A stretch of 64,000 nt of DNA from Streptomyces cynarae. GTDB taxonomy: Bacteria; Actinomycetota; Actinomycetes; Streptomycetales; Streptomycetaceae. The notes under the pieces were generated by a model. The model searched no databases. It had not been told where the DNA came from and was given only the letters and a program-made list of their open reading frames with translations. Location of the stretch: the NCBI RefSeq assembly GCF_025642135.1, contig NZ_CP106793.1, forward strand, positions 4,990,001-5,054,000. Reading direction: 5' to 3'. The translations under genes and the position numbers were made by a program. This document shows, one piece after another, positions 55,003-62,172 of the stretch. Numbering within the stretch: the stretch's first letter is position 1; each line of letters opens with the position of its first letter.

Positions 55003-55140
55003 CCCACGCGTCGATCAACTCCTGCCGCCGGCCTCGGCCCAGGGACCGGGGCCGAGGGCCCGGCCACACGGTCAAGCCCTCCGCATCGCCGCCGACGCGT
55101 GACCTCCTCCGGACATCTCCCCGGTCCTCAGGGGTACCGG

Positions 55141-55178
55141 GCCGCGCGCCGCGGCGGGTGGGCGCCGCGGCGCGCGGC
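55141..55178. terminator. GC palindrome between convergent genes
   Basis: GCCGCGCGCCGCGGCG (55141-55156) and its perfect complement at 55163-55178 form a 16 bp all-G/C stem with a 6 nt loop, about 15 bp before the stop of the convergent NTF2-like gene. It is likely a bidirectional terminator. Confidence 0.75.
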
Positions 55179-55192
55179 GGTGGCGCGGGAGG

Positions 55193-55615
55193 TCAGTCGG
55201 TCATCGCGTCGCGGACCAGCGCGGTGTCGACGAACTGCTCGAAGCGGACGATCAGGCCGCCGCGGACCACGAAGTGGTGGGCGACGCGGACGTCGATCGG
55301 TTTGCCGGTGGCCTTGTTGGTGGCGGTGTAGCGGGCCAGCACGACGACGTTCTCACCGTCCACGACGTAGGTGTCGTCGTGGGCGGTCCATCCGTCCCAG
55401 TACTGGCCGAGCTTCTCCATCACGTTCGACGTGACGCCCTCGGGGGTGCGGTGGGTGCCGGCGAGCGGGAAGCCGGCCATCTCCGTCCACTCCACGTCCG
55501 GGGCGAGCGTGGCGCGCAGGGCCTTGAGGTCACCGGCCGCCGAGGCCAGGTACTGGCGCCTTACGACATCGGCCGGGGCGGTGGAGGTCGCGAAGTCGGT
55601 GCTGTCGTGCGTCAT
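55193..55615 (-). CDS. NTF2-like (SnoaL-type) protein
   Basis: 140 residues from ATG 55615. The cone-shaped NTF2 fold is suggested by VVRRQYLASAAGDLKALRATLAPDVEWTEMAGF, GVTSNVMEKLGQYWDGWTAHDD, and the paired strands NVVVLARYTATNKATGKPIDVRVAHHFVVRGGLIVRFEQFVDTALV. Catalytic or binding residues cannot be assigned; members include limonene epoxide hydrolase and steroid isomerase types and many of unknown function. It is the gene downstream of the truncated metallo-hydrolase on the same strand, 5 bp apart, so the two may have been an operon. Confidence 0.88.
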   Translation of the reverse strand: MTHDSTDFATSTAPADVVRRQYLASAAGDLKALRATLAPDVEWTEMAGFPLAGTHRTPEGVTSNVMEKLGQYWDGWTAHDDTYVVDGENVVVLARYTATNKATGKPIDVRVAHHFVVRGGLIVRFEQFVDTALVRDAMTD

Positions 55616-55620
55616 GGTGC

Positions 55621-56003
55621 TCAGCCCCACTTCATCTCGCCCTTGGCGACCTTCGCGCCGATCAGCATGCCGTTGTCCGGGTACCGCTTGACCAGTGCTT
55701 CGGTCAGCGCGGCGCCGTCGGCGGCCTTGCCGAGCTCCTCCTCGAAGGCGAGGAGGTAGTCGCGGGTGTCGGTGATGGCGGTGGCGTCGGCGGGGGTGCC
55801 GGGCAGCCGGTGGCCGGGCACGACCAGTTCCGGCTCGAGGGCGGCCATCTCGTCCAGCAGGCCGATCCAGGCGGCACGGTCGCCCGGGGTGGGCGTGTCG
55901 GCGACCCAGACGTGCTCCTTCTGGAACAGCAGGACGCCACCGAGGATCGCCTTCTGCTCGGCCTGCCACAGGGGCGGAGCGCGCAGCAGACCGACTGCAC
56001 GGG
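55621..56003 (-). pseudogene. MBL-fold metallo-hydrolase, C-terminal half only
   Basis: Only the second half of a metallo-beta-lactamase-fold protein is present, from about AILGGVLLFQKEHVWVAD, through TPGDRAAWIGLLDEMAALEPELVVPGHRLPGT to KVAKGEMKWG. The His-rich HxHxDH motif that should bind the first zinc is missing. The truncation point coincides with the start of the integrase remnant on the opposite strand at about 56003. The ATG at 56013 lies just beyond the junction and is unlikely to start a functional protein. Confidence 0.7.
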
Positions 56004-56226
56004 AGAGCATCAAGGCGCTCTCCGAGTACCTCGGTCACGCAGACCCGGGCTTCACGCTGCGGACGTTCACGCACCTGCTGCCGGCCGGCGAGACCCGCAC
56101 CGCAAGGCGATCGACGACGCCTTCACCGAACCCGGCAGAAGAAGCTCAGGGCACATCAGTGCCCTCAGAGAGACCCATGTGCCCTCACTGTGCCCTGGCC
56201 GCCTGACGGTCCCTCCCGGCACATGA
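56003..56226 (+). pseudogene. Tyrosine recombinase (integrase) C-terminal remnant
   Basis: ESIKALSEYLGHADPGFTLRTFTHLLPAGETRT reads as the end of a phage-type integrase: YLGH and the RTFTHL segment holding the usual catalytic Tyr context (here Phe replaces Tyr in RTYTHL). After base 56100 the reading continues as RKAIDDAFTE in the next frame, so one base is missing. The catalytic Arg/His half is absent. This is decayed DNA from a former integrative element, not a gene. Confidence 0.8.
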
Positions 56227-56272
56227 CGAGGGCGGGACCCGAAAGCCCCGCCCGAACACACGAAAGCCGAGG

Positions 56273-56704
56273 TCAGGGCCACACCAGGCAATACGGCTGA
56301 TGCCCCGCCTCATGCAGCCGATGCGAGAAGTCCTGCCACTCGTGCAGCAACTGGTACACGTTGAACGCGTCCCGCGGGCCGCCCCGGTCCGGCACCGTCG
56401 ACCAGATGAAGGCCGCCGCGCCGACCTGTTCCTCGCCGATGCCGCGCAGTGGGTCCACGACCGTCATGGGGAGTTTGACGACCGCGTAGTCGGGGTGCAG
56501 GACCACCAGTTCCAGCGGTGGGACCTTGTGCAGCGGGACGCCCTCGATGCCCGTGAGCACCATCGCCGCCATCGTCTCCGGCTTGATCTTGGTGAACATG
56601 CCGCCCATGCCGAGCTCGTCACCGCCGAGCTCCTCGGGACGCATCGAGATCGGGACACGGGCTGCCGTGGCGCCGTCCGGCGCGCCGAAGTACTTGTACG
56701 TCAC
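56273..56704 (-). CDS. Conserved hypothetical protein of unknown function
   Basis: 143 residues from GTG 56704 (MTYKYFGAPDGATAARVPISM); a GTG two codons upstream at 56710 is possible. Segments look conserved in style: EELGGDELGMGGMFTKIKPETMAAMVLTG, PLELVVLHPDYAVVKLPMTVVDP, AFIWSTVPDRGGPRDAFNVYQLLHEWQDFSHRLHEAGHQPYCLVWP. There is no signal peptide or membrane segment. I do not recognise a family. It is divergent from hemL, with a 388 bp gap. Confidence 0.75.
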   Translation of the reverse strand: MTYKYFGAPDGATAARVPISMRPEELGGDELGMGGMFTKIKPETMAAMVLTGIEGVPLHKVPPLELVVLHPDYAVVKLPMTVVDPLRGIGEEQVGAAAFIWSTVPDRGGPRDAFNVYQLLHEWQDFSHRLHEAGHQPYCLVWP

Positions 56705-57092
56705 CCCCACCCGACCACCATTCCCGCTTCCTGCCCCGAGCCGATCCCGCCTACGGTTCACATGGTCCATGCCATCCATACGCGTCAGTCGGTCGATTCG
56801 CTCAGGACCGCCGGGACCGACAGGACCACCCTGTGAACCCTGCGTCTGACGTGTCTCGCTCGTTTCCTCCGCGTCGCGCCGGTGCCTTCCCCGCCGGGCA
56901 CGCCGAGGACCGAGGTCATCGGTCCCTTCGCCCAGTCCGCCACCGCGATGCATATCTCCACCCGACTGCTTTTCTAGGACGCGTGGCCCCCGCCGCGCAA
57001 CCCGATCATCGTGTCAGTGACCTCCCCCGCGGCCGCCCGCCGAAACGTGCGTTCAACCACCTGTCCGCGGGATCCTCGAGGCCTCTGACACC
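56705..57092. other. Intergenic region upstream of hemL
   Basis: 388 bp with no credible gene; the hemL promoter should be here. It contains AT-rich patches around 56950-56975 (GATGCATATCT, CTTTTCTAG) compatible with a -10, but no reliable -35 could be matched. Confidence 0.4.
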
Positions 57093-58412
57093 ATGGCTAG
57101 TGTGAGCTATCCGTACGAAGCCCCAGTTTCGCAGACTCTTTTCGAGCGCGCGGCGGTCGTCACGCCCGGCGGCGTGAACTCTCCGGTGCGCGCCTTCCGC
57201 GCCGTGGGCGGTACGCCCCGGTTCATGGTGTCCGGTAATGGTCCGTATCTGACGGACGCCGATGGACGCGAATATGTCGATCTCGTGTGTTCCTGGGGGC
57301 CGATGATCCTCGGGCACTCCCACCCGGACGTGATCGCCGCGGTCCAGGATGCCGTCGCCCGCGGTACCTCCTTCGGTACGCCCGGTGAGGGCGAGGTCGC
57401 TCTCGCCGAGGAGATCGTCGCCCGGGTCGCGCCCGTCGAGCAGGTCCGGCTGGTCTCCAGCGGCACCGAGGCCACCATGTCCGCCATCCGGCTCGCCCGC
57501 GGGTTCACCCAGCGGTCCAAGGTGATCAAGTTCGCCGGTTGTTACCACGGGCACGTCGATTCGCTGCTGGCCGCCGCGGGCAGTGGTGTGGCCACCTTCG
57601 CGCTGCCCGACACCCCCGGTGTCACCGGCGCCCAGGCCGGCGACACGATCGTCCTGCCCTACAACGACCTCGAGGCCGTCCGCGCCGCCTTCGCCGCGCA
57701 CCCCGGCGAGATCGCCTGCGTGATCACCGAGGCTTCCCCGGGGAACATGGGCGTCGTCCCGCCCCTGCCCGGGTTCAACCAGGGGCTCAGGGACCTGTGC
57801 CGGGACAGCGGCGCCCTCTACGTCTCCGACGAGGTCATGACCGGGTTCCGCACCAGCAGGGCCGGCTGGTACGGCATCGACGGGGTGGAGCCCGACCTGA
57901 TGACCTTCGGCAAGGTCATGGGCGGCGGTTTCCCCGCCGCCGCGTTCGGTGGCCGCAAGGACGTCATGGCGCACCTCGCACCGGCCGGGCCCGTCTACCA
58001 GGCCGGCACCCTCTCCGGGAACCCGGTGGCCACCGCCGCCGGCCTCGCGCAGTTGAGGCTGCTCGACGACGCCGCGTACGACAAGGTCGACGCCGTCTCG
58101 GCCGAGATCCGTACGCTCGTCACGGAGGCGCTGAGCAAGGAGGGCGTGGCGCACCAGCTGCAGAACGCCTCCAACATGTTCTCCGTGTTCTTCACCGACC
58201 GGCCGGTGCGCAACTACGAGGACGCCAAGGCGCAGGAGTCCTTCCGGTTCACCGCCTTCTTCCACTCCCTCCTCTCCCAGGGCGTCTACCTGCCGCCCTC
58301 CTCGTTCGAGTCCTGGTTCGTCTCCACCGCGCACGACGAGCGGGCCATCCAGCGGATCGCCGACGCCCTTCCGGCGGCGGCCCGGGCAGCAGCGGAGGCA
58401 ACCGCGGCATGA
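57093..58412 (+). CDS. hemL: Glutamate-1-semialdehyde 2,1-aminomutase
   Basis: 439 residues; converts glutamate-1-semialdehyde to 5-aminolevulinate with PLP, the step after HemA. Conserved segments: [72 protein letters not shown], the [16 protein letters not shown] loop, [17 protein letters not shown], the PLP lysine in [19 protein letters not shown] (about residue 274), and [21 protein letters not shown] at 57102 is an alternative start. It overlaps the downstream phosphatase by ATGA. The other C5 genes are 35-40 kb away in this window. Confidence 0.98.
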   Translation: MASVSYPYEAPVSQTLFERAAVVTPGGVNSPVRAFRAVGGTPRFMVSGNGPYLTDADGREYVDLVCSWGPMILGHSHPDVIAAVQDAVARGTSFGTPGEGEVALAEEIVARVAPVEQVRLVSSGTEATMSAIRLARGFTQRSKVIKFAGCYHGHVDSLLAAAGSGVATFALPDTPGVTGAQAGDTIVLPYNDLEAVRAAFAAHPGEIACVITEASPGNMGVVPPLPGFNQGLRDLCRDSGALYVSDEVMTGFRTSRAGWYGIDGVEPDLMTFGKVMGGGFPAAAFGGRKDVMAHLAPAGPVYQAGTLSGNPVATAAGLAQLRLLDDAAYDKVDAVSAEIRTLVTEALSKEGVAHQLQNASNMFSVFFTDRPVRNYEDAKAQESFRFTAFFHSLLSQGVYLPPSSFESWFVSTAHDERAIQRIADALPAAARAAAEATAA

Positions 58413-59098
58413 GCGACATCACAGTCGTCCACCTGATGCGGCACGGCGAGGTCGCCAACCCGGACGGAATCCTCTACGGGAGACTGCCCGGCTACCACCT
58501 CTCCGAGCTCGGCCGGCAGATGGCCGAGCGGGTCGCCGAGCACCTGGCCTCGCGGGACATCACCCACGTCGTCTCCTCCCCGCTGGAGCGGGCGCAGGAG
58601 ACGGCCACCCCGATCGCCAAGGCGCACGGTCTCGATCTGGCCACCGACGAGCGGCTCATCGAGGCCGACAACGTGTTCCAGGGGAAGACCTTCGGTGTCG
58701 GGGACGGGGCGCTCAGGCGGCCCGAGAACTGGAAGCACCTGGTCAACCCGTTCAAGCCGTCCTGGGGCGAGCCGTACGTGGAGCAGGTCGTCCGGATGAT
58801 GGCGGCGCTGAACGCCGCCAAGGACGCCGCGCGCGGGCACGAGGCCGTGTGCGTGAGCCACCAGCTGCCGATCTGGATCGTGCGCAGCTTCGTGGAGCGG
58901 CGGCGGCTGTGGCACGACCCGCGCAAGCGGCAGTGCACGCTCGCCTCCCTCACCACGTTCACGTACCAGGGTGACAAGATCGTGTCGGTGGGCTACACCG
59001 AGCCGGCCCGCGACCTGGTGCCGCCGCATCTGCGCGCGGGCGCCAAGCCGGCGAAGGGGAAGTCCGCTCCCGGGAACAGCAAGGCGTTCGGGGCCTGA
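58409..59098 (+). CDS. Histidine phosphatase family protein
   Basis: 229 residues. The catalytic RHG is in [15 protein letters not shown] (His at about 12), with [13 protein letters not shown] and [14 protein letters not shown] supplying the other active-site Arg and His. The fold is that of phosphoglycerate-mutase-like phosphatases, probably a small-molecule phosphatase. A C-terminal basic tail ([20 protein letters not shown]) is present. It is coupled to hemL by ATGA overlap, and a comparable hemL-phosphatase-ccs gene order is recalled for S. coelicolor. The stop codon lies within an 8 bp tandem repeat. Confidence 0.92.
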   Translation: MSDITVVHLMRHGEVANPDGILYGRLPGYHLSELGRQMAERVAEHLASRDITHVVSSPLERAQETATPIAKAHGLDLATDERLIEADNVFQGKTFGVGDGALRRPENWKHLVNPFKPSWGEPYVEQVVRMMAALNAAKDAARGHEAVCVSHQLPIWIVRSFVERRRLWHDPRKRQCTLASLTTFTYQGDKIVSVGYTEPARDLVPPHLRAGAKPAKGKSAPGNSKAFGA

Positions 59099-59130
59099 GG
59101 GCCTGAGGGCCTGTGGGCCTGTGGGCCTGT
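59091..59130. repeat. 8 bp tandem repeat spanning a stop codon
   Basis: GGGCCTGA, twice, then GGGCCTGT, three times, makes five copies of an 8 bp unit. The first copy carries the TGA stop of the histidine phosphatase gene. Copy-number change would shift the frame after the stop only, so the protein is unaffected. Confidence 0.85.
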
Positions 59131-59312
59131 GGGGCACAGGGTCTGACGGCGGAACACAGGGCCCGACGACGGAAGAGGGGAAACGTTCCACGCCCTACGG
59201 ATGACGGCTCGGCGTACGCTTCGTCGCAAGACGTATCCAGTCCTGGTATCAGGCAGTATCTTCGTAAAATCCGCTACAGGTATGCGGTTTCAGCGGAACC
59301 TGCCTCTCCATC

Positions 59313-59346
59313 GCGCCCTCTCACTGTGCGACCACTGAGAGGGCGC
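59313..59346 (+). promoter_or_regulatory. Strong hairpin just upstream of the lipoprotein gene
   Basis: GCGCCCTCTCA (59313-59323) and TGAGAGGGCGC (59336-59346) form a perfect 11 bp stem with a 12 nt loop. It ends 17 bp before the ATG at 59364, inside the presumed 5' leader. It may terminate upstream readthrough or modulate translation of the deacetylase. The preceding 100 bp is AT-rich and should hold the promoter. Confidence 0.65.
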
Positions 59347-59363
59347 TATGAGATGGGGACGGA

Positions 59364-60695
59364 ATGCGGGACATCAGCCGACGGGGACTGATAGGACTCG
59401 GCGCGGGTGCGGCGGCGGCCATGGGACTCGCCGCGTGCGGTACCCAGCACGACGGCGCCAGTCCTGCCCACGGTTCCGACAAGGGGGGATCCGACGGTTC
59501 CGGCGGTCCCAGCAACAGCCCCACGGCCACCGCCCGTCCGCTGGGTGACGGCTCCACCGCCGACACCGGCAAGCAGCCGAATCAGCCGGACAAGCCGGTG
59601 CCGCTGGAGCCGGGCCAGACTCCTCCGCAGTTCGTGGTCTTCTCCTGGGACGGCGCCGGCGAGGTCGGCAACGGCCTCTTCCCGCGCTTCCTCGACCTCG
59701 CCAAGGAGCACGGCGCGCACATGACGTTCTTCCTCTCCGGGCTCTACCTGCTGCCGGAGTCGAAGAAGCGCAAGTACCTGCCGCCGAACAACGCGCCGGG
59801 CGCCTCCGACATCGGCTACCTCAGCGACGACCACGTCAAGGCCACGCTGACCAACGTCCGCCGGGCCTGGCTCGAAGGCCACGAGATAGGCACCCACTTC
59901 AACGGCCACTTCTGTGGCGAAGCTCACGGCTCGGTCAAGTGGTGGACGCCCAAGCAGTGGCACAGCGAGATCGAGCAGGCCAAGGCCTTCGTCAAGGAGT
60001 GGAAGACCAACACCGGCTGGCACGACATGCCGCCCCTGCCCTTCGACTACGACAAGGAGCTGGTCGGCGGCCGTACGCCCTGCCTGCTCGGCCAGGACAA
60101 CCTGCTGCCCACCGCCCGCGAACTGGGCTGGCGCTACGACGCCTCCTCGCCCGGCGGCAACCAGGTGTGGCCGACGAAGCGGCACGGGCTCTGGGACTAC
60201 CCGCTCCAGGCGATCCCGTTCCCGGGGCACAGCTTCCAGGTGCTGTCCATGGACTACAACATCATGGCCAACCAGTCGAAGAACTCGACCAAGGCGCCCG
60301 CGTACAACTACCCGGGCTGGCGCCAGCAGGCAGCACAGGCCTACATAGCCGGATTCAAGCGGGCGTATGAGACAAACCGGGCGCCCTTCTTCATAGGCAA
60401 CCACTTCGAGCACTGGAACGGCGGCATCTACATGGACGCCGTCGAAGAGGCGTTCAAGCACATCGCTCGGGAGAAGGAGAAGGGCGCCGACGTCCGCATC
60501 GTCTCCTTCCGGCAGTTCACGGACTGGATCGACGTGCAGCGGCCCGAGGTCGTGGCCAAGCTGCGCACGCTCGGGGTCGGGCAGGCGCCGGCCGGCGGCT
60601 GGAAGGCGTTCCTCTCCGAAACCTCCGGCGCCGGCAAGAAGACGTCGAGCACCACTTCGGGCACCACTTCGGGCAGTCCCTCGAACCCCGCCTGA
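59364..60695 (+). CDS. Tat-exported lipoprotein, polysaccharide-deacetylase-like
   Basis: 443 residues. The N-terminus DISRRGLIGLGAGAAAAMGLAAC has a twin-arginine followed by a lipobox Cys near residue 25, so it is probably a Tat lipoprotein. After a Gly/Ser-rich linker, FVVFSWDGAGEVGNG (NodB-type Asp), HGAHMTFFLSGLYLLP, and GHEIGTHFNGHFCG (metal His region) resemble the CE4 polysaccharide deacetylase family; the usual Asp-Asp and His-His pairs are partly replaced. Later segments DYNIMANQSKNSTK and IGNHFEHWNGGIYMDAVEEAF are well ordered. Likely role: envelope polysaccharide processing. It has its own promoter. Confidence 0.85.
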   Translation: MRDISRRGLIGLGAGAAAAMGLAACGTQHDGASPAHGSDKGGSDGSGGPSNSPTATARPLGDGSTADTGKQPNQPDKPVPLEPGQTPPQFVVFSWDGAGEVGNGLFPRFLDLAKEHGAHMTFFLSGLYLLPESKKRKYLPPNNAPGASDIGYLSDDHVKATLTNVRRAWLEGHEIGTHFNGHFCGEAHGSVKWWTPKQWHSEIEQAKAFVKEWKTNTGWHDMPPLPFDYDKELVGGRTPCLLGQDNLLPTARELGWRYDASSPGGNQVWPTKRHGLWDYPLQAIPFPGHSFQVLSMDYNIMANQSKNSTKAPAYNYPGWRQQAAQAYIAGFKRAYETNRAPFFIGNHFEHWNGGIYMDAVEEAFKHIAREKEKGADVRIVSFRQFTDWIDVQRPEVVAKLRTLGVGQAPAGGWKAFLSETSGAGKKTSSTTSGTTSGSPSNPA

Positions 60696-60761
60696 AATGC
60701 GGGTTTCCGCCCACAAGGGGGGTGCGCAAGATCCCCGGAACGGACATGCGAAACTTTTCAC

Positions 60762-61397
60762 ATGAGTGCCGCCTGTCGCGCCCCCCAGCGCCTGAACCGC
60801 ACCAGTAGCCGCAGCCGCCGACGCGCCGTCCTGGCCACCGCCGGGGCCGCCGTCGCGGCGCTCGTCCTGTCCGCCTGCGGATCCGGCGGCACCTCGGGGG
60901 GTTCGGGCAACACCAACTTCATCACCGGCAAGGACGGCATCGCGACCGTCGAGAAGAGCGAGCGGGCCGACGCCCCCGACCTGTCCGGCACCACCGTCGA
61001 CGGCAAGAAGCTCGACGTCGCCGACTACAAGGGCAAGGTCGTCGTCATCAACGTCTGGGGCTCCTGGTGCCCGCCCTGCCGCGCCGAGGCGCCCAACTTC
61101 GTCAAGGTCGCCAAGGAGACGGCGAGCAAGGGCGTCCAGTTCGTCGGCATCAACACCCGCGACACCAGCACCGGTCCGGCCCAAGCCTTCGAGCAGCAGT
61201 ACGGGGTCACGTACCCCAGCCTGTACGACCCGACCGGCAAGCTGATGCTCCGCTTCAAGAAGGGCACGCTCAACCCGCAGGCGATCCCGTCCACGCTGAT
61301 CATCGACCGGGACGGGAAGATCGCCGCGCGCACACTGCAGGCCCTCACCGAGGACAAGCTGCGCGAGATGCTCGACCCGGTCGTCGCGGAGAAGTGA
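60762..61397 (+). CDS. resA: ResA/TlpA-like thiol-disulphide lipoprotein
   Basis: 211 residues. Lipoprotein signal with lipobox VLSAC (Cys39) after a basic leader. The thioredoxin fold contains WGSWCPPCRAEAP with active Cys103 and Cys106, VVVINVWGSW before it, and a cis-Pro in AIPSTLIIDRDGK. In System II cytochrome c biogenesis ResA keeps the haem-binding CXXCH cysteines of apocytochrome c reduced. It is followed 1 bp later by ccdA, so it is the first gene of a ccs operon. Some may prefer the general name TlpA-like. Confidence 0.92.
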   Translation: MSAACRAPQRLNRTSSRSRRRAVLATAGAAVAALVLSACGSGGTSGGSGNTNFITGKDGIATVEKSERADAPDLSGTTVDGKKLDVADYKGKVVVINVWGSWCPPCRAEAPNFVKVAKETASKGVQFVGINTRDTSTGPAQAFEQQYGVTYPSLYDPTGKLMLRFKKGTLNPQAIPSTLIIDRDGKIAARTLQALTEDKLREMLDPVVAEK

Positions 61398-61398
61398 C

Positions 61399-62169
61399 GT
61401 GACGTCCGTCTCCACGCTCGCTGCCGAGGGCTACAACGGCACGGTGCTCAACGGCGCCCTGCTGGTCGCCCTCCCCGTCGCCCTGCTCGGCGGTCTCGTC
61501 TCCTTCTTCTCCCCGTGCGTCCTGCCGCTGGTGCCCGGCTATCTGTCGTATGTGACCGGGGTCACCGGCACCGACCTGGCCGAGGCCCGGCGCGGGCGGA
61601 TGGTCGCGGGCGCCTCCCTGTTCGTGCTCGGCTTCACCGCCGTGTTCGTCTCCAGCGGGGCGCTGTTCGGGTTCTTCGGCTCGACGCTCCAGGAACACAA
61701 GGACGTTCTGTCCAAGGTGCTGGGCGTCTTCATGATCCTCATGGGTCTGTTCTTCATGGGGGCGATGCCCTGGTTCACCCAGCGGGAGTTCCGCTTCCAC
61801 AAGCGGCCCGTGGCGGGTCTGGTCAGCGCGCCCGTGCTGGGCGCACTGTTCGGCATCGGCTGGACCCCGTGCATCGGCCCGACCCTGTCCTCGGTGCTGA
61901 TGCTCTCCTCCGACCAGGGCAGCGCAGGCCGCGGCGCCCTCCTCACCGTCGCCTACTGCCTCGGCCTCGGTGTGCCCTTCGTGCTCGCCGCCGTCGCCTT
62001 CCGCAAGGCGCTCGGCGCGTTCGGCTGGATCAAGCGGCACTACCAGTGGGTGATGCGCATCGGCGGCGGCATGATGATCGCGACCGGGCTGCTGCTGGTC
62101 ACCGGCGCCTGGGACGGCATCGTGCAGCAGATGCAGAGCTGGTCCGACGGCTTCACGGTGGGGGTCTGA
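61399..62169 (+). CDS. ccdA: Cytochrome c biogenesis protein CcdA
   Basis: 256 residues from GTG 61399, directly after the resA stop. Six membrane segments. Two Cys in hydrophobic contexts, PC in VSFFSPCVLPLVPGYLSY (Cys40) and PC in GWTPCIGPTLSSVL near residue 158, form the redox pair that moves electrons from cytoplasmic thioredoxin to ResA. GALLTVAYCLGLGVPFVLAA and the WVMRIGGGMMIATGLLLV helix match the DsbD-like family. It ends 3 bp before resB. Confidence 0.95.
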   Translation: MTSVSTLAAEGYNGTVLNGALLVALPVALLGGLVSFFSPCVLPLVPGYLSYVTGVTGTDLAEARRGRMVAGASLFVLGFTAVFVSSGALFGFFGSTLQEHKDVLSKVLGVFMILMGLFFMGAMPWFTQREFRFHKRPVAGLVSAPVLGALFGIGWTPCIGPTLSSVLMLSSDQGSAGRGALLTVAYCLGLGVPFVLAAVAFRKALGAFGWIKRHYQWVMRIGGGMMIATGLLLVTGAWDGIVQQMQSWSDGFTVGV

Positions 62170-62172
62170 TCC

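Noticed and set aside
56003..57093. A tRNA gene as integration site for the former element.
   Set aside because: No tRNA cloverleaf could be recognised near the integrase remnant.
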